Assembly: GCA_023400405.1 (NCBI GenBank) | Contig: JAEXFD010000035.1 | Location: forward strand, 33,654 to 97,653 | DNA from: Pseudomonadota bacterium | GTDB lineage: Bacteria; Pseudomonadota; Alphaproteobacteria; Sphingomonadales; Sphingomonadaceae | Length of the DNA: 64,000 nt | Direction: 5' to 3' | In this document: in pieces, positions 8,593 through 17,839 of the stretch | How positions within the stretch are numbered: position 1 is the first letter of the stretch | How the letters are laid out: every line of letters begins with the position of its first letter | Notes under the pieces: model-generated | What the model was told of the DNA's origin: nothing | What the model saw: only the letters and a program-made list of their open reading frames with translations | Database searches by the model: none | Made by a program: the position numbers and the translations under genes

Positions 8593-9864
8593 ATGAACAT
8601 GGCTCGGGGCATCAATCATCCGCTCGACACCGAATCGGATGTCGGCGCGGACGAGGCCGTTACCGGTCGCCCGCTCGACATCGGCACCGACGAGCGGCGC
8701 ATGCATGTGCGCGCCTATAATCACTGGGTCTCGCTGCTGCATGGCCGGCCCTATCCCTCGATCGAGGACCTCGATCCCGAGAGCATCGCCGATTTCGGCT
8801 CGCACAGCGTGCTGCTCGATTTCTCGAAGGGCACCGAGAATCCGCAGATCCGCTATCTCGGCCGCGCGCTGCGCGAGGAAACCGGCGTCGATACCAGCAT
8901 CACCCATGTCGCCGAAGTGCCGACCCGCTCGCTGCTGTCGCGCCTGACCGATCATTATCTCCAGATCATCGCGAATCGCGCGCCGATCGGCTTCGAGGCC
9001 GAATTCGTCGGCACGCGCGGGCACAACACGCTCTACCGGGGCATCCTGATGCCGTTCTCGTCGGACGAGGACACGATCGATTTCATCTATGGCGTGATCA
9101 ACTGGAAGGAGCTGGTCGACGCCAAGACCCAGGCCAAGCTGAGCGCCGAAGTCGAGGAATCGCGCCGCACCGCCCCGCGCAGCTTGGTCAGCGCGCCGGT
9201 CTGGGCGGACGGGCCCAGCGGCGGCTTCGAGGCCGAGTCGCTAGAACCCGCCGAACCGCGCCACGATCCGATCGACGTCAGCCTTGCCGATCGGTTGCTG
9301 CTCGCGCGCGAATCGGCCGCCGCGGCCCGAGCTTCCGACACGCGCAGCCGCGCGGCGCTGTATCGCGCCCTCGGCCGCGCCTATGATTTCGCGCTGGCGG
9401 CGGACCAAGACGCCGAAGCCTATGCCGAGCTGCTCGAGGATGCCGGCCTGACCGCCCAGGCCCGCGCGCCGATGACGCCGGCGGTCAAGCTCGTCTTCGG
9501 CGCCGATTACGACAAGACCCGCCTGACCGAATTCGCCGCGGTGCTGAGCTTCGCGAAGCGCGAGGGCGTGCGCCAGGGCGGGCTCGACGCTTTTCTCGAA
9601 GCCAGCGAGGGCGGCATCAAGGCGGTCGTGAAGGCCGAGCGCGCCCACCGCCGCCCCGACGGCCGCGCCACCGATTTCGCCCGCATCGCCGGCGAGCTCC
9701 GCAGCCGGCCGCCTTTGGCCCATGTCGACCTGGACGGGATTGCAGCGTCCGAGGACGAATTCGTCCTCTTGCTCGCTCGCCGCGGCGGCGGCGGCCTCGA
9801 TATCGTCGCGGCGGTCACCGACAGCCCGCTGACCGAGCGAGCGGTGCGCAAGGCGGCCGCCTGA
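8593..9864 (+). CDS. PAS_5-type PAS-domain protein of unknown function
   Basis: About 423 residues from the ATG at 8593, chosen because GGAG lies 7 bp upstream; an upstream in-frame ATG at 8488 lacks support. Residues about 30-165 resemble the PAS_5 family, with PYPSIEDLDPESIADFGSHS and IRYLGRALREETGVD. This fold usually senses a small ligand or redox state. The C-terminal 200 residues (RAALYRALGRAYDFALAA and later helices) match nothing I recognise and carry no kinase, GGDEF or HTH motif. It ends 73 bp before the glutamate dehydrogenase gene in the same direction. A regulatory link is possible but only inferred. Confidence 0.75.
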   Translation: MNMARGINHPLDTESDVGADEAVTGRPLDIGTDERRMHVRAYNHWVSLLHGRPYPSIEDLDPESIADFGSHSVLLDFSKGTENPQIRYLGRALREETGVDTSITHVAEVPTRSLLSRLTDHYLQIIANRAPIGFEAEFVGTRGHNTLYRGILMPFSSDEDTIDFIYGVINWKELVDAKTQAKLSAEVEESRRTAPRSLVSAPVWADGPSGGFEAESLEPAEPRHDPIDVSLADRLLLARESAAAARASDTRSRAALYRALGRAYDFALAADQDAEAYAELLEDAGLTAQARAPMTPAVKLVFGADYDKTRLTEFAAVLSFAKREGVRQGGLDAFLEASEGGIKAVVKAERAHRRPDGRATDFARIAGELRSRPPLAHVDLDGIAASEDEFVLLLARRGGGGLDIVAAVTDSPLTERAVRKAAA

Positions 9865-9937
9865 ACCCGTCTTCGGGGCCGGGTTCGGCCGTTTTCTACG
9901 CTTGAGGTGATTCCGCGCCGGGCGCATAGCCGCCTAT

Positions 9938-12900
9938 ATGACAAGCATGGAAAAAACGATCATGCAGGCGTTCGAGGATCGCTTCTTCGAAGGCGCCCTG
10001 CCGGGAGAGCTGGAAGGTTTCACGAGCGAGGACCGCGCCGGGGCGGCGCGATTCGTCGCGGACGTCGCGGCGGTCCGTCCGCCCGGAACCGTCCGGCTCA
10101 ATGTCGAAACCTATCTGAACGACAATCTGCGCCGGATGCGGCTCGCCGTCGTCAATGACGACATGCCGTTCCTCGTCGATTCGATCGCCGGCGCGATCGC
10201 CTCGTTCGATCTCGGCATTCACCGCATCATCCACCCCGTGATGCCGGTTTCCCGCGATGCCGCCGGCAGGATCGCGGCGATCGGCGAAAGCGCCGCCGGC
10301 GCGCGTCGCGAATCGGTCATCTATATCGAAGTCGAGCGTGCCGACGCCCGCACCCGCCGCGCCCTGGCGAGCGAGATCGAGCGCACGCTCGAGCACGTCC
10401 GCGACGTCGTCGACGATTGGCGCGCGCTCCAACAGGCGATGGGCGCCGATGCCGTGCGCATCCACGATCGCGAGGGCGAGGCCCTGCTGCGCTGGTTCGC
10501 CGACGATGCGATGACGCTGCTCGGCCATGAAATGTGGGCGCTGGACGGCGAAGTGACCGAGCATCTCGGCCTTTCGCGCTATTCGCACGAAGTGCCGCTG
10601 CTCGCCGACGTCTCGCGCCAGCTCGCGGTCGATTACTTCCGCGCCGGCGGCGAAGCGCCGCTGCTGCTGAAGTCCAACGCCACATCGACCGTCCATCGCC
10701 GCGTGCCGCTCGACATCGTCGTGGTGCCGCTGCGCACCGGCAACGACGTCACCGGCCTGTCGATCCATTTCGGCCTGTGGACCAGCCAGGCGCTCAACAC
10801 GCCGCCGGCGCTGGTGCCGGTGCTGCGCGCCCGGCTGGAGACGCTCGAGCAGAAATTCGGCTTCGATCCCAACGGCCATACCGGCAAGGCGCTGACCCAT
10901 GCGCTGACCGGCCTGCCGCACGACCTCACCACTGCGTTCGACATGAGCGCGCTGGAGAATCTGCTGCTCACTGCCATGTCGGTCGCCGATCGCCCGCGTT
11001 CGAAGCTGGTGCTGGTGAAGAGCCTGCTCGGCCGGCACCTGTTCGCCTTCGTCTGGCTGCCGCGCGAACAGGTCGCCGCCGGCCATCGCGAGGCGATCGG
11101 CGAGATGCTGGTCGAGGCGGCGCACGCCCGCATGATCAACTGGTCGATCGCCCTTGAGGACGGCGTGCTCGCCCAGTTGCGCTACACGCTCGACCTGCGC
11201 GGCGACACGGTGATGCCCGATGCGGCGCAGATCGACGCGCGCATCGCCCGGCTGGTCCGCGGCTGGGTGCCGGCGATCGAGGCCTCGCTCGGCGACATCG
11301 CCGGCAGCGCCGCGCCCCGCCTCGCGTTGCGCTTCGCCAATGCCTTTCCCGACGTCTATCGCCTCAGCCATTCGCCCGAGGAAGCGGCCCGCGACATCGT
11401 GCGCATCGGCACGCTGGAGGATGCCGGCGATCGATCGGTGCGCATCGTTCCCGCCAGGGGCAAGCCGGGCCATTACCGGCTGAAACTCTATCGACTGGGC
11501 GGTGCGCTGGCGCTGTCCGACGCCGTGCCGGTGTTCGAGAATTTCGGCTTCCGCGTGATGGACGAAGTGCCGACCGAACTCGCCAACGGCGCCTTCATCC
11601 ATGATTTCGAAGTCGCCCCGGCCAGCCCCGCCGAAGCGCTCGACCGCGATCCGGCGACGATCGAGGACGCGATCGCCGCGGTGCTCGAAGGCCGCGCCGA
11701 GAACGACCTGTTCAACCGCCTGATCGTCGAGGCGGAGATGGCCCCGGCCTCGGTCGTGCTGCTGCGCGCCTGGTTCCGCTATCTGCGCCAGACCGGCATG
11801 CATTATGGCATGGCGACCGTCGTCGATGCGTTGCGCCGCGCGCCGCTGGTCGCGACCGCACTGATCGAGCGATTTGAGGCGGCGCACGATCCCGCCCGCG
11901 GTGGCGATCCCGAGCTGATCCAGACCTCCAGCCACGCGATCGACACCGGGCTCGACCTGGTCTCGGCGATCGACGACGATCGCATCCTGCGCCTCTACAA
12001 GGGCGTCGTCCTCGCCACGCTGCGCACCAACGCCTTCAGCCCCGCCGCGAAGGAAGCGCTGGCGTTCAAGCTCGATTCGGCCAAGGTGCCGGGCCTGCCG
12101 GCCCCGCTCCCCTGGCGCGAGATCTGGGTCTATTCGCCCCGCGTCGAGGGCATCCACCTGCGCGCCGGCCCGGTCGCGCGCGGCGGGCTGCGCTGGTCCG
12201 ATCGGCGCGACGACTTCCGCACCGAAATCCTCGGCCTGATGAAGGCGCAGCGCGTCAAGAATGCCGTGATCGTGCCGACCGGCGCCAAGGGCGGCTTCTA
12301 TCCCAAGCAGCTCCCCTCCCCGGCCACCGATCGCGACGCCTGGTTCGCCGAGGGCACCGAAAGCTACCGCATCTTCATCCGCGCGCTGCTCTCGGTGACC
12401 GACAACATCGTCGCGGGCGAGGTCCTCCATCCCGAAGGCGTGGCGATCCATGACGGCGAGGATCCCTATTTCGTCGTCGCCGCGGACAAGGGCACCGCAA
12501 CCTTCTCCGACGTCGCCAACGCGATCGCCATCGATCGCGACTTCTGGCTCGGCGACGCCTTCGCGTCGGGCGGCTCGCATGGCTATGACCACAAGGCGAT
12601 GGGGATCACGGCCAAGGGCGCCTGGGTCTCGGTCCGCCGCCATTTCCTCGAAATGGGCACCGACATCCAGAGCGAGCCGGTCACCGTCGCCGGCGTCGGC
12701 GACATGTCGGGCGACGTGTTCGGCAACGGCATGCTGCTCAGCAAGTCGATCAAGCTCGTCGCGGCCTTCGACCATCGCCACATCTTCCTCGATCCCGATC
12801 CCGATGCCGAAGCCTCGTGGAAGGAGCGCGAGCGGATGTTCGCGCTGCCGCGCTCGAGCTGGGCGGATTACGATCCCAAGCTGATCTCCAAGGGCGGCGG

Positions 12901-14560
12901 CGTCTTCCCGCGCACTGAGAAGAGCATCCCGCTGAGCCCCGAAGTCCAGGCGCTGCTCGGGCTCGACATGAGCGAGATCGATCCGACCGGGCTGATGACC
13001 GCGATCCTCAAGGCGCGGGTCGGGCTGCTCTGGTTCGGCGGCATCGGCACCTACATCAAGGCCGCGCATGAGAGCCATGGCGAGGTTGGCGACCCCGCGA
13101 ACGACCGCATCCGCGTCAATGCCGAGGACCTCCACGCCAAGGTGATCGGCGAAGGTGCCAATCTCGGCGTCACCCAGGCTGGTCGCATCGCCTTTGCCGG
13201 CGCCGGCGGACGGATCAACACCGACTTCATCGACAATTCGGCCGGCGTCGATTGCTCGGACAATGAGGTCAACATCAAGATCGCGCTCAACCGCGAGATG
13301 ATCGAGGGCCGGCTCGGCTTCGAGGATCGCAACCGGTTCCTCGCGGCGATGACCGACGACGTCGCGCACCTCGTGCTCGAAGACAATCGCCTCCAGACGC
13401 TCGCCCTCTCCTTCATGGAGAATGACGGGCCGGTCGCGCTGCCCTCCTATGTCCGCGTGATCGAGATCCTCGAAGCCTCGGGCCGGCTCGACCGCGCTGT
13501 CGAAGGGCTTGCGCCGAACGAGGAGCTGCTCCGCCGCGCCCAGGAAAGCCGCAGCCTCACCCGGCCCGAGCTGGCGGTGCTGCTCGCCTCGACCAAGCTC
13601 GCGCTCCAGGATGCGATCGAACAGGGCGAGCTCGGCCTCGATCCCGAGCTCGAACCCTATCTGCACGGCGCCTTCCCGCCGGCGATGCAGGACAAGTTCG
13701 GCACCGCGATCGACGCGCACCGTCTGCGCGGCGAGATCGTCGCGACCAAGCTCGCCAATCGCGTGGTCAACCGGCTCGGCGTGCTCCACCCGTTCGAGCT
13801 CGCCGAGGAAGAAGGCGCCTCGATGCGCGACATCGCAGCGATGTTCGTCGTCGCCGAGCGGCTGTTCTGCCTGCCCGAGACCTGGGAAGCGGTCGAGACC
13901 GCGCCGATCGCCGAGACCGCCCGCCTCGCCCTGCTCGACGAGATGGCCGTCGCGGTGCGCGGCCAGATCGCCGATCTGCTGCGCGTCTGCCGCCCCGGCG
14001 CCTCGCCGGGCGACGTGATCGCGCGGCTCCAGCCCGGGATCGACGCGCTCGACCGGCAGGCCAAGGCGCTGCTGCTCGAGGAAGTGAAGGCGCAGTCCGG
14101 CCGGATTTCCGCCCGGCTCGAAGCCGCCGGCGCGCCGCCGGAGCTGGTCGCCAAGGTGGTCCGGCTGTTCGAACTCGACGGCGCGGTCGGCCTCGCCGAT
14201 CTCAGCGTCCGACGGAGCATCGACGAGACCGCGCTGGCCCGCGGCTTCACTGCGCTCGGCCAGGCGCTGGGGCTCGATTGGGCGCAGGCGACGGCGGCGC
14301 GGATCACCACGGGCGATGTGTGGGAGCGGCTGCTCATCGCCGGGCTCGCGCGCGACTTCCAGCAGCTGCGGCTCGATTTCCTCGGGCGCGCCAAGGATGG
14401 CGATCCCCAGGCGGCGGTCGACGCATGGCTCAAGGCGAACGGCGCCCGCGTCGATCAGTTCGCCGGGCTGGTCCGCCGAGCGCGCCAGGCCGCCTCGCCC
14501 AATGCCGCGATGCTCGCCCAGATTGCCGGCCAGGCGCGGGTGCTGCTCGGGCGGGAGTGA
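9938..14560 (+). CDS. NAD-specific glutamate dehydrogenase, large (L-GDH 160-180 kDa) class
   Basis: Oxidative deamination of L-glutamate to 2-oxoglutarate and ammonia with NAD+. At 1540 residues it has the length of the bacterial large GDH class rather than the 450-residue hexameric type. The long N-terminal part has ACT-like regulatory segments. The catalytic core includes NAVIVPTGAKGGFYPK with the active-site lysine at about residue 784. The Rossmann part includes GGIGTYIKAA and later GEGANLGVTQAGRIAFA. A long helical C-terminus follows. The long open frame on the opposite strand (9896-13789) is a codon-bias shadow. Start ATG 9938, with a second possible ATG at 9947. Confidence 0.97.
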   Translation: MTSMEKTIMQAFEDRFFEGALPGELEGFTSEDRAGAARFVADVAAVRPPGTVRLNVETYLNDNLRRMRLAVVNDDMPFLVDSIAGAIASFDLGIHRIIHPVMPVSRDAAGRIAAIGESAAGARRESVIYIEVERADARTRRALASEIERTLEHVRDVVDDWRALQQAMGADAVRIHDREGEALLRWFADDAMTLLGHEMWALDGEVTEHLGLSRYSHEVPLLADVSRQLAVDYFRAGGEAPLLLKSNATSTVHRRVPLDIVVVPLRTGNDVTGLSIHFGLWTSQALNTPPALVPVLRARLETLEQKFGFDPNGHTGKALTHALTGLPHDLTTAFDMSALENLLLTAMSVADRPRSKLVLVKSLLGRHLFAFVWLPREQVAAGHREAIGEMLVEAAHARMINWSIALEDGVLAQLRYTLDLRGDTVMPDAAQIDARIARLVRGWVPAIEASLGDIAGSAAPRLALRFANAFPDVYRLSHSPEEAARDIVRIGTLEDAGDRSVRIVPARGKPGHYRLKLYRLGGALALSDAVPVFENFGFRVMDEVPTELANGAFIHDFEVAPASPAEALDRDPATIEDAIAAVLEGRAENDLFNRLIVEAEMAPASVVLLRAWFRYLRQTGMHYGMATVVDALRRAPLVATALIERFEAAHDPARGGDPELIQTSSHAIDTGLDLVSAIDDDRILRLYKGVVLATLRTNAFSPAAKEALAFKLDSAKVPGLPAPLPWREIWVYSPRVEGIHLRAGPVARGGLRWSDRRDDFRTEILGLMKAQRVKNAVIVPTGAKGGFYPKQLPSPATDRDAWFAEGTESYRIFIRALLSVTDNIVAGEVLHPEGVAIHDGEDPYFVVAADKGTATFSDVANAIAIDRDFWLGDAFASGGSHGYDHKAMGITAKGAWVSVRRHFLEMGTDIQSEPVTVAGVGDMSGDVFGNGMLLSKSIKLVAAFDHRHIFLDPDPDAEASWKERERMFALPRSSWADYDPKLISKGGGVFPRTEKSIPLSPEVQALLGLDMSEIDPTGLMTAILKARVGLLWFGGIGTYIKAAHESHGEVGDPANDRIRVNAEDLHAKVIGEGANLGVTQAGRIAFAGAGGRINTDFIDNSAGVDCSDNEVNIKIALNREMIEGRLGFEDRNRFLAAMTDDVAHLVLEDNRLQTLALSFMENDGPVALPSYVRVIEILEASGRLDRAVEGLAPNEELLRRAQESRSLTRPELAVLLASTKLALQDAIEQGELGLDPELEPYLHGAFPPAMQDKFGTAIDAHRLRGEIVATKLANRVVNRLGVLHPFELAEEEGASMRDIAAMFVVAERLFCLPETWEAVETAPIAETARLALLDEMAVAVRGQIADLLRVCRPGASPGDVIARLQPGIDALDRQAKALLLEEVKAQSGRISARLEAAGAPPELVAKVVRLFELDGAVGLADLSVRRSIDETALARGFTALGQALGLDWAQATAARITTGDVWERLLIAGLARDFQQLRLDFLGRAKDGDPQAAVDAWLKANGARVDQFAGLVRRARQAASPNAAMLAQIAGQARVLLGRE

Positions 14561-14614
14561 TCGTGGGTTGCGTGGGATGCCAGATCATCCGCGCATCCCA
14601 CCTTCTCCACCCAC

Positions 14615-14705
14615 CGTCACCCCAGCGCAAGCCGGGGTCTCCCACGGCCAGGCGACGACGGAACAGCTGCGCTGAGGGAGATGCCAGCTTTCGCTGGCAT
14701 GACGG
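14615..14705. repeat. Paired REP-like palindromic repeats
   Basis: Two inverted copies of a short palindromic unit face each other: 14615-14642 (core CACCCCAGCGCAAGCCGGGGT) without exact symmetry, and 14676-14705 (core ATGCCAGCTTTCGCTGGCAT). The same unit occurs as pairs at 30691-30759 and 43748-43826. The pair lies in the 219-bp gap between the GDH gene and the PepSY gene and may also end GDH transcription. Confidence 0.8.
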
Positions 14706-14715
14706 TAGCTCGCGT

Positions 14716-14744
14716 TTGCAATTGCGAATCGTTCGCGTTATCGC
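14716..14744 (+). promoter_or_regulatory. Promoter with GCGAA-N3-TTCGC box (putative iron box) of the PepSY operon
   Basis: TTGCAA (14716-14721) and TATCGC (14739-14744) are separated by 17 bp. The spacer holds the inverted repeat GCGAA-TCG-TTCGC (14724-14736). The same box sits in the spacer of the TonB-receptor promoter at 21790-21802. Because both operons look iron-related, a Fur-type repressor is the natural candidate, but this is inference. Confidence 0.55.
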
Positions 14745-14779
14745 CTTGGAACCGAATCAGTTCCGGGAACCGCCCATCC

Positions 14780-15424
14780 ATGCATGCTCCCACAGCCCAG
14801 CCGGCTAGTCGCAAGCGCAGCCGGAAGAGCTTCTGGCTGAAGCAGCTCCACACCTGGCATTGGATGAGCTCGGCGATCAGCCTGATCGGGCTGCTGCTGT
14901 TCGCGATCACCGGCTTCACGCTCAATCACGCCGCCGATATTGAAGGCGCGCCGAAATCGGTCGATCGCGCCGCGCAGCTCCCGCCCGCGCTGTTCGCCAA
15001 GGTGAAGGCGGACGACCGTCCCGACAGCAAGAAGCCGATCCCCGCCGATGTCGCGAAATGGATCGAGGGCCAGGTGAAGCTCGATGCGAGCGGCACCGCC
15101 GAATGGTCCGCCGACGAAGTCTATCTCGCCAAGCCGCGCCCCGGCGGCGACGCCTGGATCGCGATCGACCGCAACTCCGGCGCGGTGACCAGCGAGACCA
15201 CTGCGCGCGGCTGGATCGCCTATCTCAACGACCTCCATAAGGGTCGCAATTCCGGCACGTGGTGGAAGCTGTTCATCGACGTCTTCGTCTTCGCCTGTGT
15301 CGTCTTCACCCTCACCGGCATGGTGCTGCTGTGGATGCATTCGAAGCATCGCAAGAGCACCTGGCCGCTGGTCGGCCTCGGCCTGCTGATCCCGGCGCTG
15401 ATCGCCCTGTTCCTGATCCACTAA
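14780..15424 (+). CDS. PepSY-associated transmembrane protein
   Basis: Inner-membrane protein of about 214 residues, first gene of a four-gene operon. It begins with a basic segment, then KQLHTWHWMSSAISL and helix 1 ending GFTLNH. A periplasmic PepSY-like domain of about 100 residues follows, containing the stretch YLNDLHKGRNSGTWWK. Two more helices come at the end. Histidines flanking the helices (HTWHW, NH, LH, H) suit haem ligation as in PepSY-type ferric reductases. The ATG at 14780 is chosen because earlier in-frame starts lie inside the repeat and promoter. Probable role: carrying electrons across the inner membrane to periplasmic partners. Confidence 0.85.
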   Translation: MHAPTAQPASRKRSRKSFWLKQLHTWHWMSSAISLIGLLLFAITGFTLNHAADIEGAPKSVDRAAQLPPALFAKVKADDRPDSKKPIPADVAKWIEGQVKLDASGTAEWSADEVYLAKPRPGGDAWIAIDRNSGAVTSETTARGWIAYLNDLHKGRNSGTWWKLFIDVFVFACVVFTLTGMVLLWMHSKHRKSTWPLVGLGLLIPALIALFLIH

Positions 15425-15444
15425 GCCCTTCGAGGAGCGCATCC

Positions 15445-15972
15445 ATGCAGTTTCGTATCACCGGATTGACGATGGCGGCGCTGGGCGGCGCGACGATCGT
15501 CCCCGCCGCCGCCCAGGCGCAGACGCTCGACGTCACCGTCACGCTGCCCAGGCTGACGGTCGCGGAATATCATAAGCCCTATGTCGCGATCTGGCTGGAG
15601 AAGCCGGGCAGCCCGGCGACGACGCTCACCGTCTGGTACGATGTCGACAAGCGCAACAATGGCGGCGCGAAATGGCTATCGGACGTACGCATGTGGTGGC
15701 GCGCCTCGGGCCGCACCCTCTCGCTCCCCGCAGACGGCGTGTCGGGCGCGACGCGCGCGCCCGGACCGCAGAAGCTGAGCTTCGTCGCCGGCCGCGGCAA
15801 AATGCCGGCGCTGACCCCGGGCGCCTATACGCTGGTGGTGGAAGCGGCGCGCGAGGCCGGCGGCCGCGAACTCGTCCGCGTGCCGTTCACGCTTAGCGCC
15901 GCCGGCACCGCGCGCGGCAGCGCTGCGGGCAAGGCCGAGCTCGGCGCCGTCACGCTCAACGTCCACCGCTGA
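15445..15972 (+). CDS. DUF2271 periplasmic protein with ApbE flavinylation motif
   Basis: Secreted protein of 175 residues with a signal peptide ending near AAAQAQ (about residues 1-27). The DUF2271 body includes KPYVAIWLEKPGSPA and WYDVDKRNNGGAKWLSD. Residues 97-103 read D-G-V-S-G-A-T, matching the D-x-x-(S/T)-G-A-T target of ApbE FMN transferases, so Thr103 is the likely covalent FMN site. GAGGAG lies 7 bp before the ATG. It is followed by DUF4198 and apbE, the enzyme that would attach FMN. Inferred role: periplasmic flavoprotein electron carrier, probably for ferric substrates. Confidence 0.85.
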   Translation: MQFRITGLTMAALGGATIVPAAAQAQTLDVTVTLPRLTVAEYHKPYVAIWLEKPGSPATTLTVWYDVDKRNNGGAKWLSDVRMWWRASGRTLSLPADGVSGATRAPGPQKLSFVAGRGKMPALTPGAYTLVVEAAREAGGRELVRVPFTLSAAGTARGSAAGKAELGAVTLNVHR

Positions 15973-15983
15973 GGGAGGGGCCC

Positions 15984-16862
15984 ATGAACTTCTTCCGCCA
16001 TCCCGCCACCGCACTGGTCGCGATCGCCGCGCTCACCGTGCCGCAGCTAGCCGCCGCGGCGCCGCGCGCCTGGCTGCTGCCCTCGGACACCAATTTCAAC
16101 GGCGCGGGCGAATCCTGGGTCACCGTCGACGCCGCGATCTCGACCGACCTTTATTATCCCGATCATCCCGGCCAGCCCTGGGCCCCGATCGCCTATGCGC
16201 CGAACGGCAGCACCGTAGAGGTCGCCAACCTCAACAAGGGCCGGCTGCGCCTGACCTTCGACCTGCAGCTCACCCTGCAAGGCACCTACAAGCTGGCGGT
16301 CGTCTCGAACGGCATGATGGGCAGCTACATGCTGGGCGGGGAGCGCAAGATGCTGCCGCGCGGCACTACGGCCGAGACGCTGGCCCAGGCGATCCCCGAA
16401 GGCGCGACCGACGTCTGGACCGCCGAGAACAGCATGCGGATCGAGACCTTCGTCACCAAGGGCGTGCCGACCGACACCGTGTTCAAGCCGGTGGGCAAGG
16501 GGATCGAGATGGTGCCGGTCTCGCACCCGACCGATCTCGCGGTCGATCAGCCCGCCACCTTCCAGTTCCTGCTCGACGGCAAGCCCGCCGCCGGCATCGC
16601 GGTGAGCGCGATCAATGGCGGGGTACGTTACAGCAAGGCGTTGCAGCAGCTCGAGCTCAAGGCCGATGCCGCCGGCAAGGTGACGATCAAATGGCCGGGC
16701 GCCGGCATGTGGTGGGTCAGCGCCAGCATCGGCGGCCGGCCGAGCGGTCCACCGCCTGCGGCCGGCGCTGCGCCCGCCGCACAAGCTGAGGGGCCCCGTC
16801 CGCCGATGGGCCCACCACAACGCCGCGCCAGCTATGCGATGACGGTCGAGGTCCTCGGCTGA
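15984..16862 (+). CDS. DUF4198 periplasmic protein
   Basis: 292 residues with a clear signal peptide (MNFFRHPATALVAIAALTVP to AAAA). The mature part starts PRAWLLPSDTNFNGAGESWV, typical of DUF4198, a beta-sandwich family often placed next to metal-uptake genes. Near the C-terminus is a Pro/Ala-rich low-complexity segment (about 245-280). It lies 11 bp after the DUF2271 gene with a GGGAGGGG ribosome site and directly before apbE. Function is unproven; the context suggests a metal- or ligand-binding partner of the envelope redox system. Confidence 0.87.
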   Translation: MNFFRHPATALVAIAALTVPQLAAAAPRAWLLPSDTNFNGAGESWVTVDAAISTDLYYPDHPGQPWAPIAYAPNGSTVEVANLNKGRLRLTFDLQLTLQGTYKLAVVSNGMMGSYMLGGERKMLPRGTTAETLAQAIPEGATDVWTAENSMRIETFVTKGVPTDTVFKPVGKGIEMVPVSHPTDLAVDQPATFQFLLDGKPAAGIAVSAINGGVRYSKALQQLELKADAAGKVTIKWPGAGMWWVSASIGGRPSGPPPAAGAAPAAQAEGPRPPMGPPQRRASYAMTVEVLG

Positions 16863-16951
16863 CCCGCGTCGCGATTCCCCCTGCCCTGTCACCGGCGGCG
16901 TTCCACCGGCGGCGGGCAGGCGCTTCGGTCGCGCAGTTCGGCGGCGAGACG

Positions 16952-17839
16952 ATGGGCACAAGCTGGTCGGCGCGCGTCGTCGACGCACCCGCCGATCTGG
17001 CGACGCGGATCCAGGCGGTGCTCGACCGTGTCGTCGCCGAGATGAGCCATTGGGCGCCGGACTCGCACCTGTTGCGCTTCAACCGGAGCGCCCCCGGCCG
17101 CTGGCAGCCGCTGCCGCCCGGCTTCGCGCATGTCCTCTCCGCCGCACTCGATATTGCCGATCGCAGCGGCGGCGCCTTCGATCCGGTGATGGGCCTGCTC
17201 GTCGATCTCTGGGGCTTCGGTCCCCCGGGACCGCGTTCGTCGCCGCCGTCCGACACGGACATCGCCGCCGCGCTCGCGCGATCCGGAAGCGACAAGATCG
17301 AACGCGACGGCAGCCGCGCGCGCCGGCATGCCCCCGCCACGCTCGATTTCTCCGGCATCGCCAAGGGCTTTGGCGTCGATGCCGTCGCGGAAATGCTGCG
17401 CAGCATGGGCCTGCCCGATTTCCTGGTCGAAGTCGGCGGCGAGCTGCGCGGCGAAGGGATCAAGCCCGATGGCCAGCCCTGGTGGGTCGATCTCGAAGCC
17501 GTTCCGGGCAGCCCCCTCCCCCCGCTGCGCGTCGCGCTGCACGGCCTGTCGGTGGCGACCTCGGGCGACTATCGCCGCCGCTTCATGCATGCCGGCCGCC
17601 ATTTCTCGCACACGCTCGACCCGCGGAGCGGCGTCCCGATCGACAATGGCGTCGCCTCGGTGAGCGTGCTCCATGCCGAATGCATGATCGCCGATGCCTG
17701 GGCCACCGCGCTGACCGTGCTCGGCGAAGACGGCATGGCCATCGCCGCGCGCGAGGGGCTCGCCGTGCAGATGGTGCTGCGCGACGGCGCCGGCTTCACC
17801 GAGCGGCTCTCGCCCGCGCTGGCGGCGATGCTCGGCTAG
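16952..17839 (+). CDS. apbE: ApbE-family FAD:protein FMN transferase
   Basis: Mg2+-dependent transfer of FMN from FAD to Thr/Ser of exported flavoproteins. From the ATG at 16952 (MGTSWSARVVD) there are 295 residues. ApbE motifs include TLDFSGIAKGFGVDAVAEML, VGGELRGEG, HTLDPRSGVP and ADAWATALTVLGED. In most family members the MGT motif is preceded by more sequence, and the same frame stays open and coding-like back to a CTG at 16859 that overlaps the previous stop (CTGA). It contains no ATG, GTG or TTG, so the true start is uncertain. The likely substrate is the DUF2271 protein of the same operon. Its TAG stop lies in a CTAG shared with the convergent dioxygenase gene. Confidence 0.92.
   Translation: MGTSWSARVVDAPADLATRIQAVLDRVVAEMSHWAPDSHLLRFNRSAPGRWQPLPPGFAHVLSAALDIADRSGGAFDPVMGLLVDLWGFGPPGPRSSPPSDTDIAAALARSGSDKIERDGSRARRHAPATLDFSGIAKGFGVDAVAEMLRSMGLPDFLVEVGGELRGEGIKPDGQPWWVDLEAVPGSPLPPLRVALHGLSVATSGDYRRRFMHAGRHFSHTLDPRSGVPIDNGVASVSVLHAECMIADAWATALTVLGEDGMAIAAREGLAVQMVLRDGAGFTERLSPALAAMLG

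Noticed and set aside
9896..13789. Very long open frame on the minus strand (1297 codons) opposite GDH
   Set aside because: It is opposite a clear glutamate dehydrogenase with full catalytic motifs; composition (Arg/Asp/Gly/His-rich, no domains) is the usual antisense shadow of high-GC genes.
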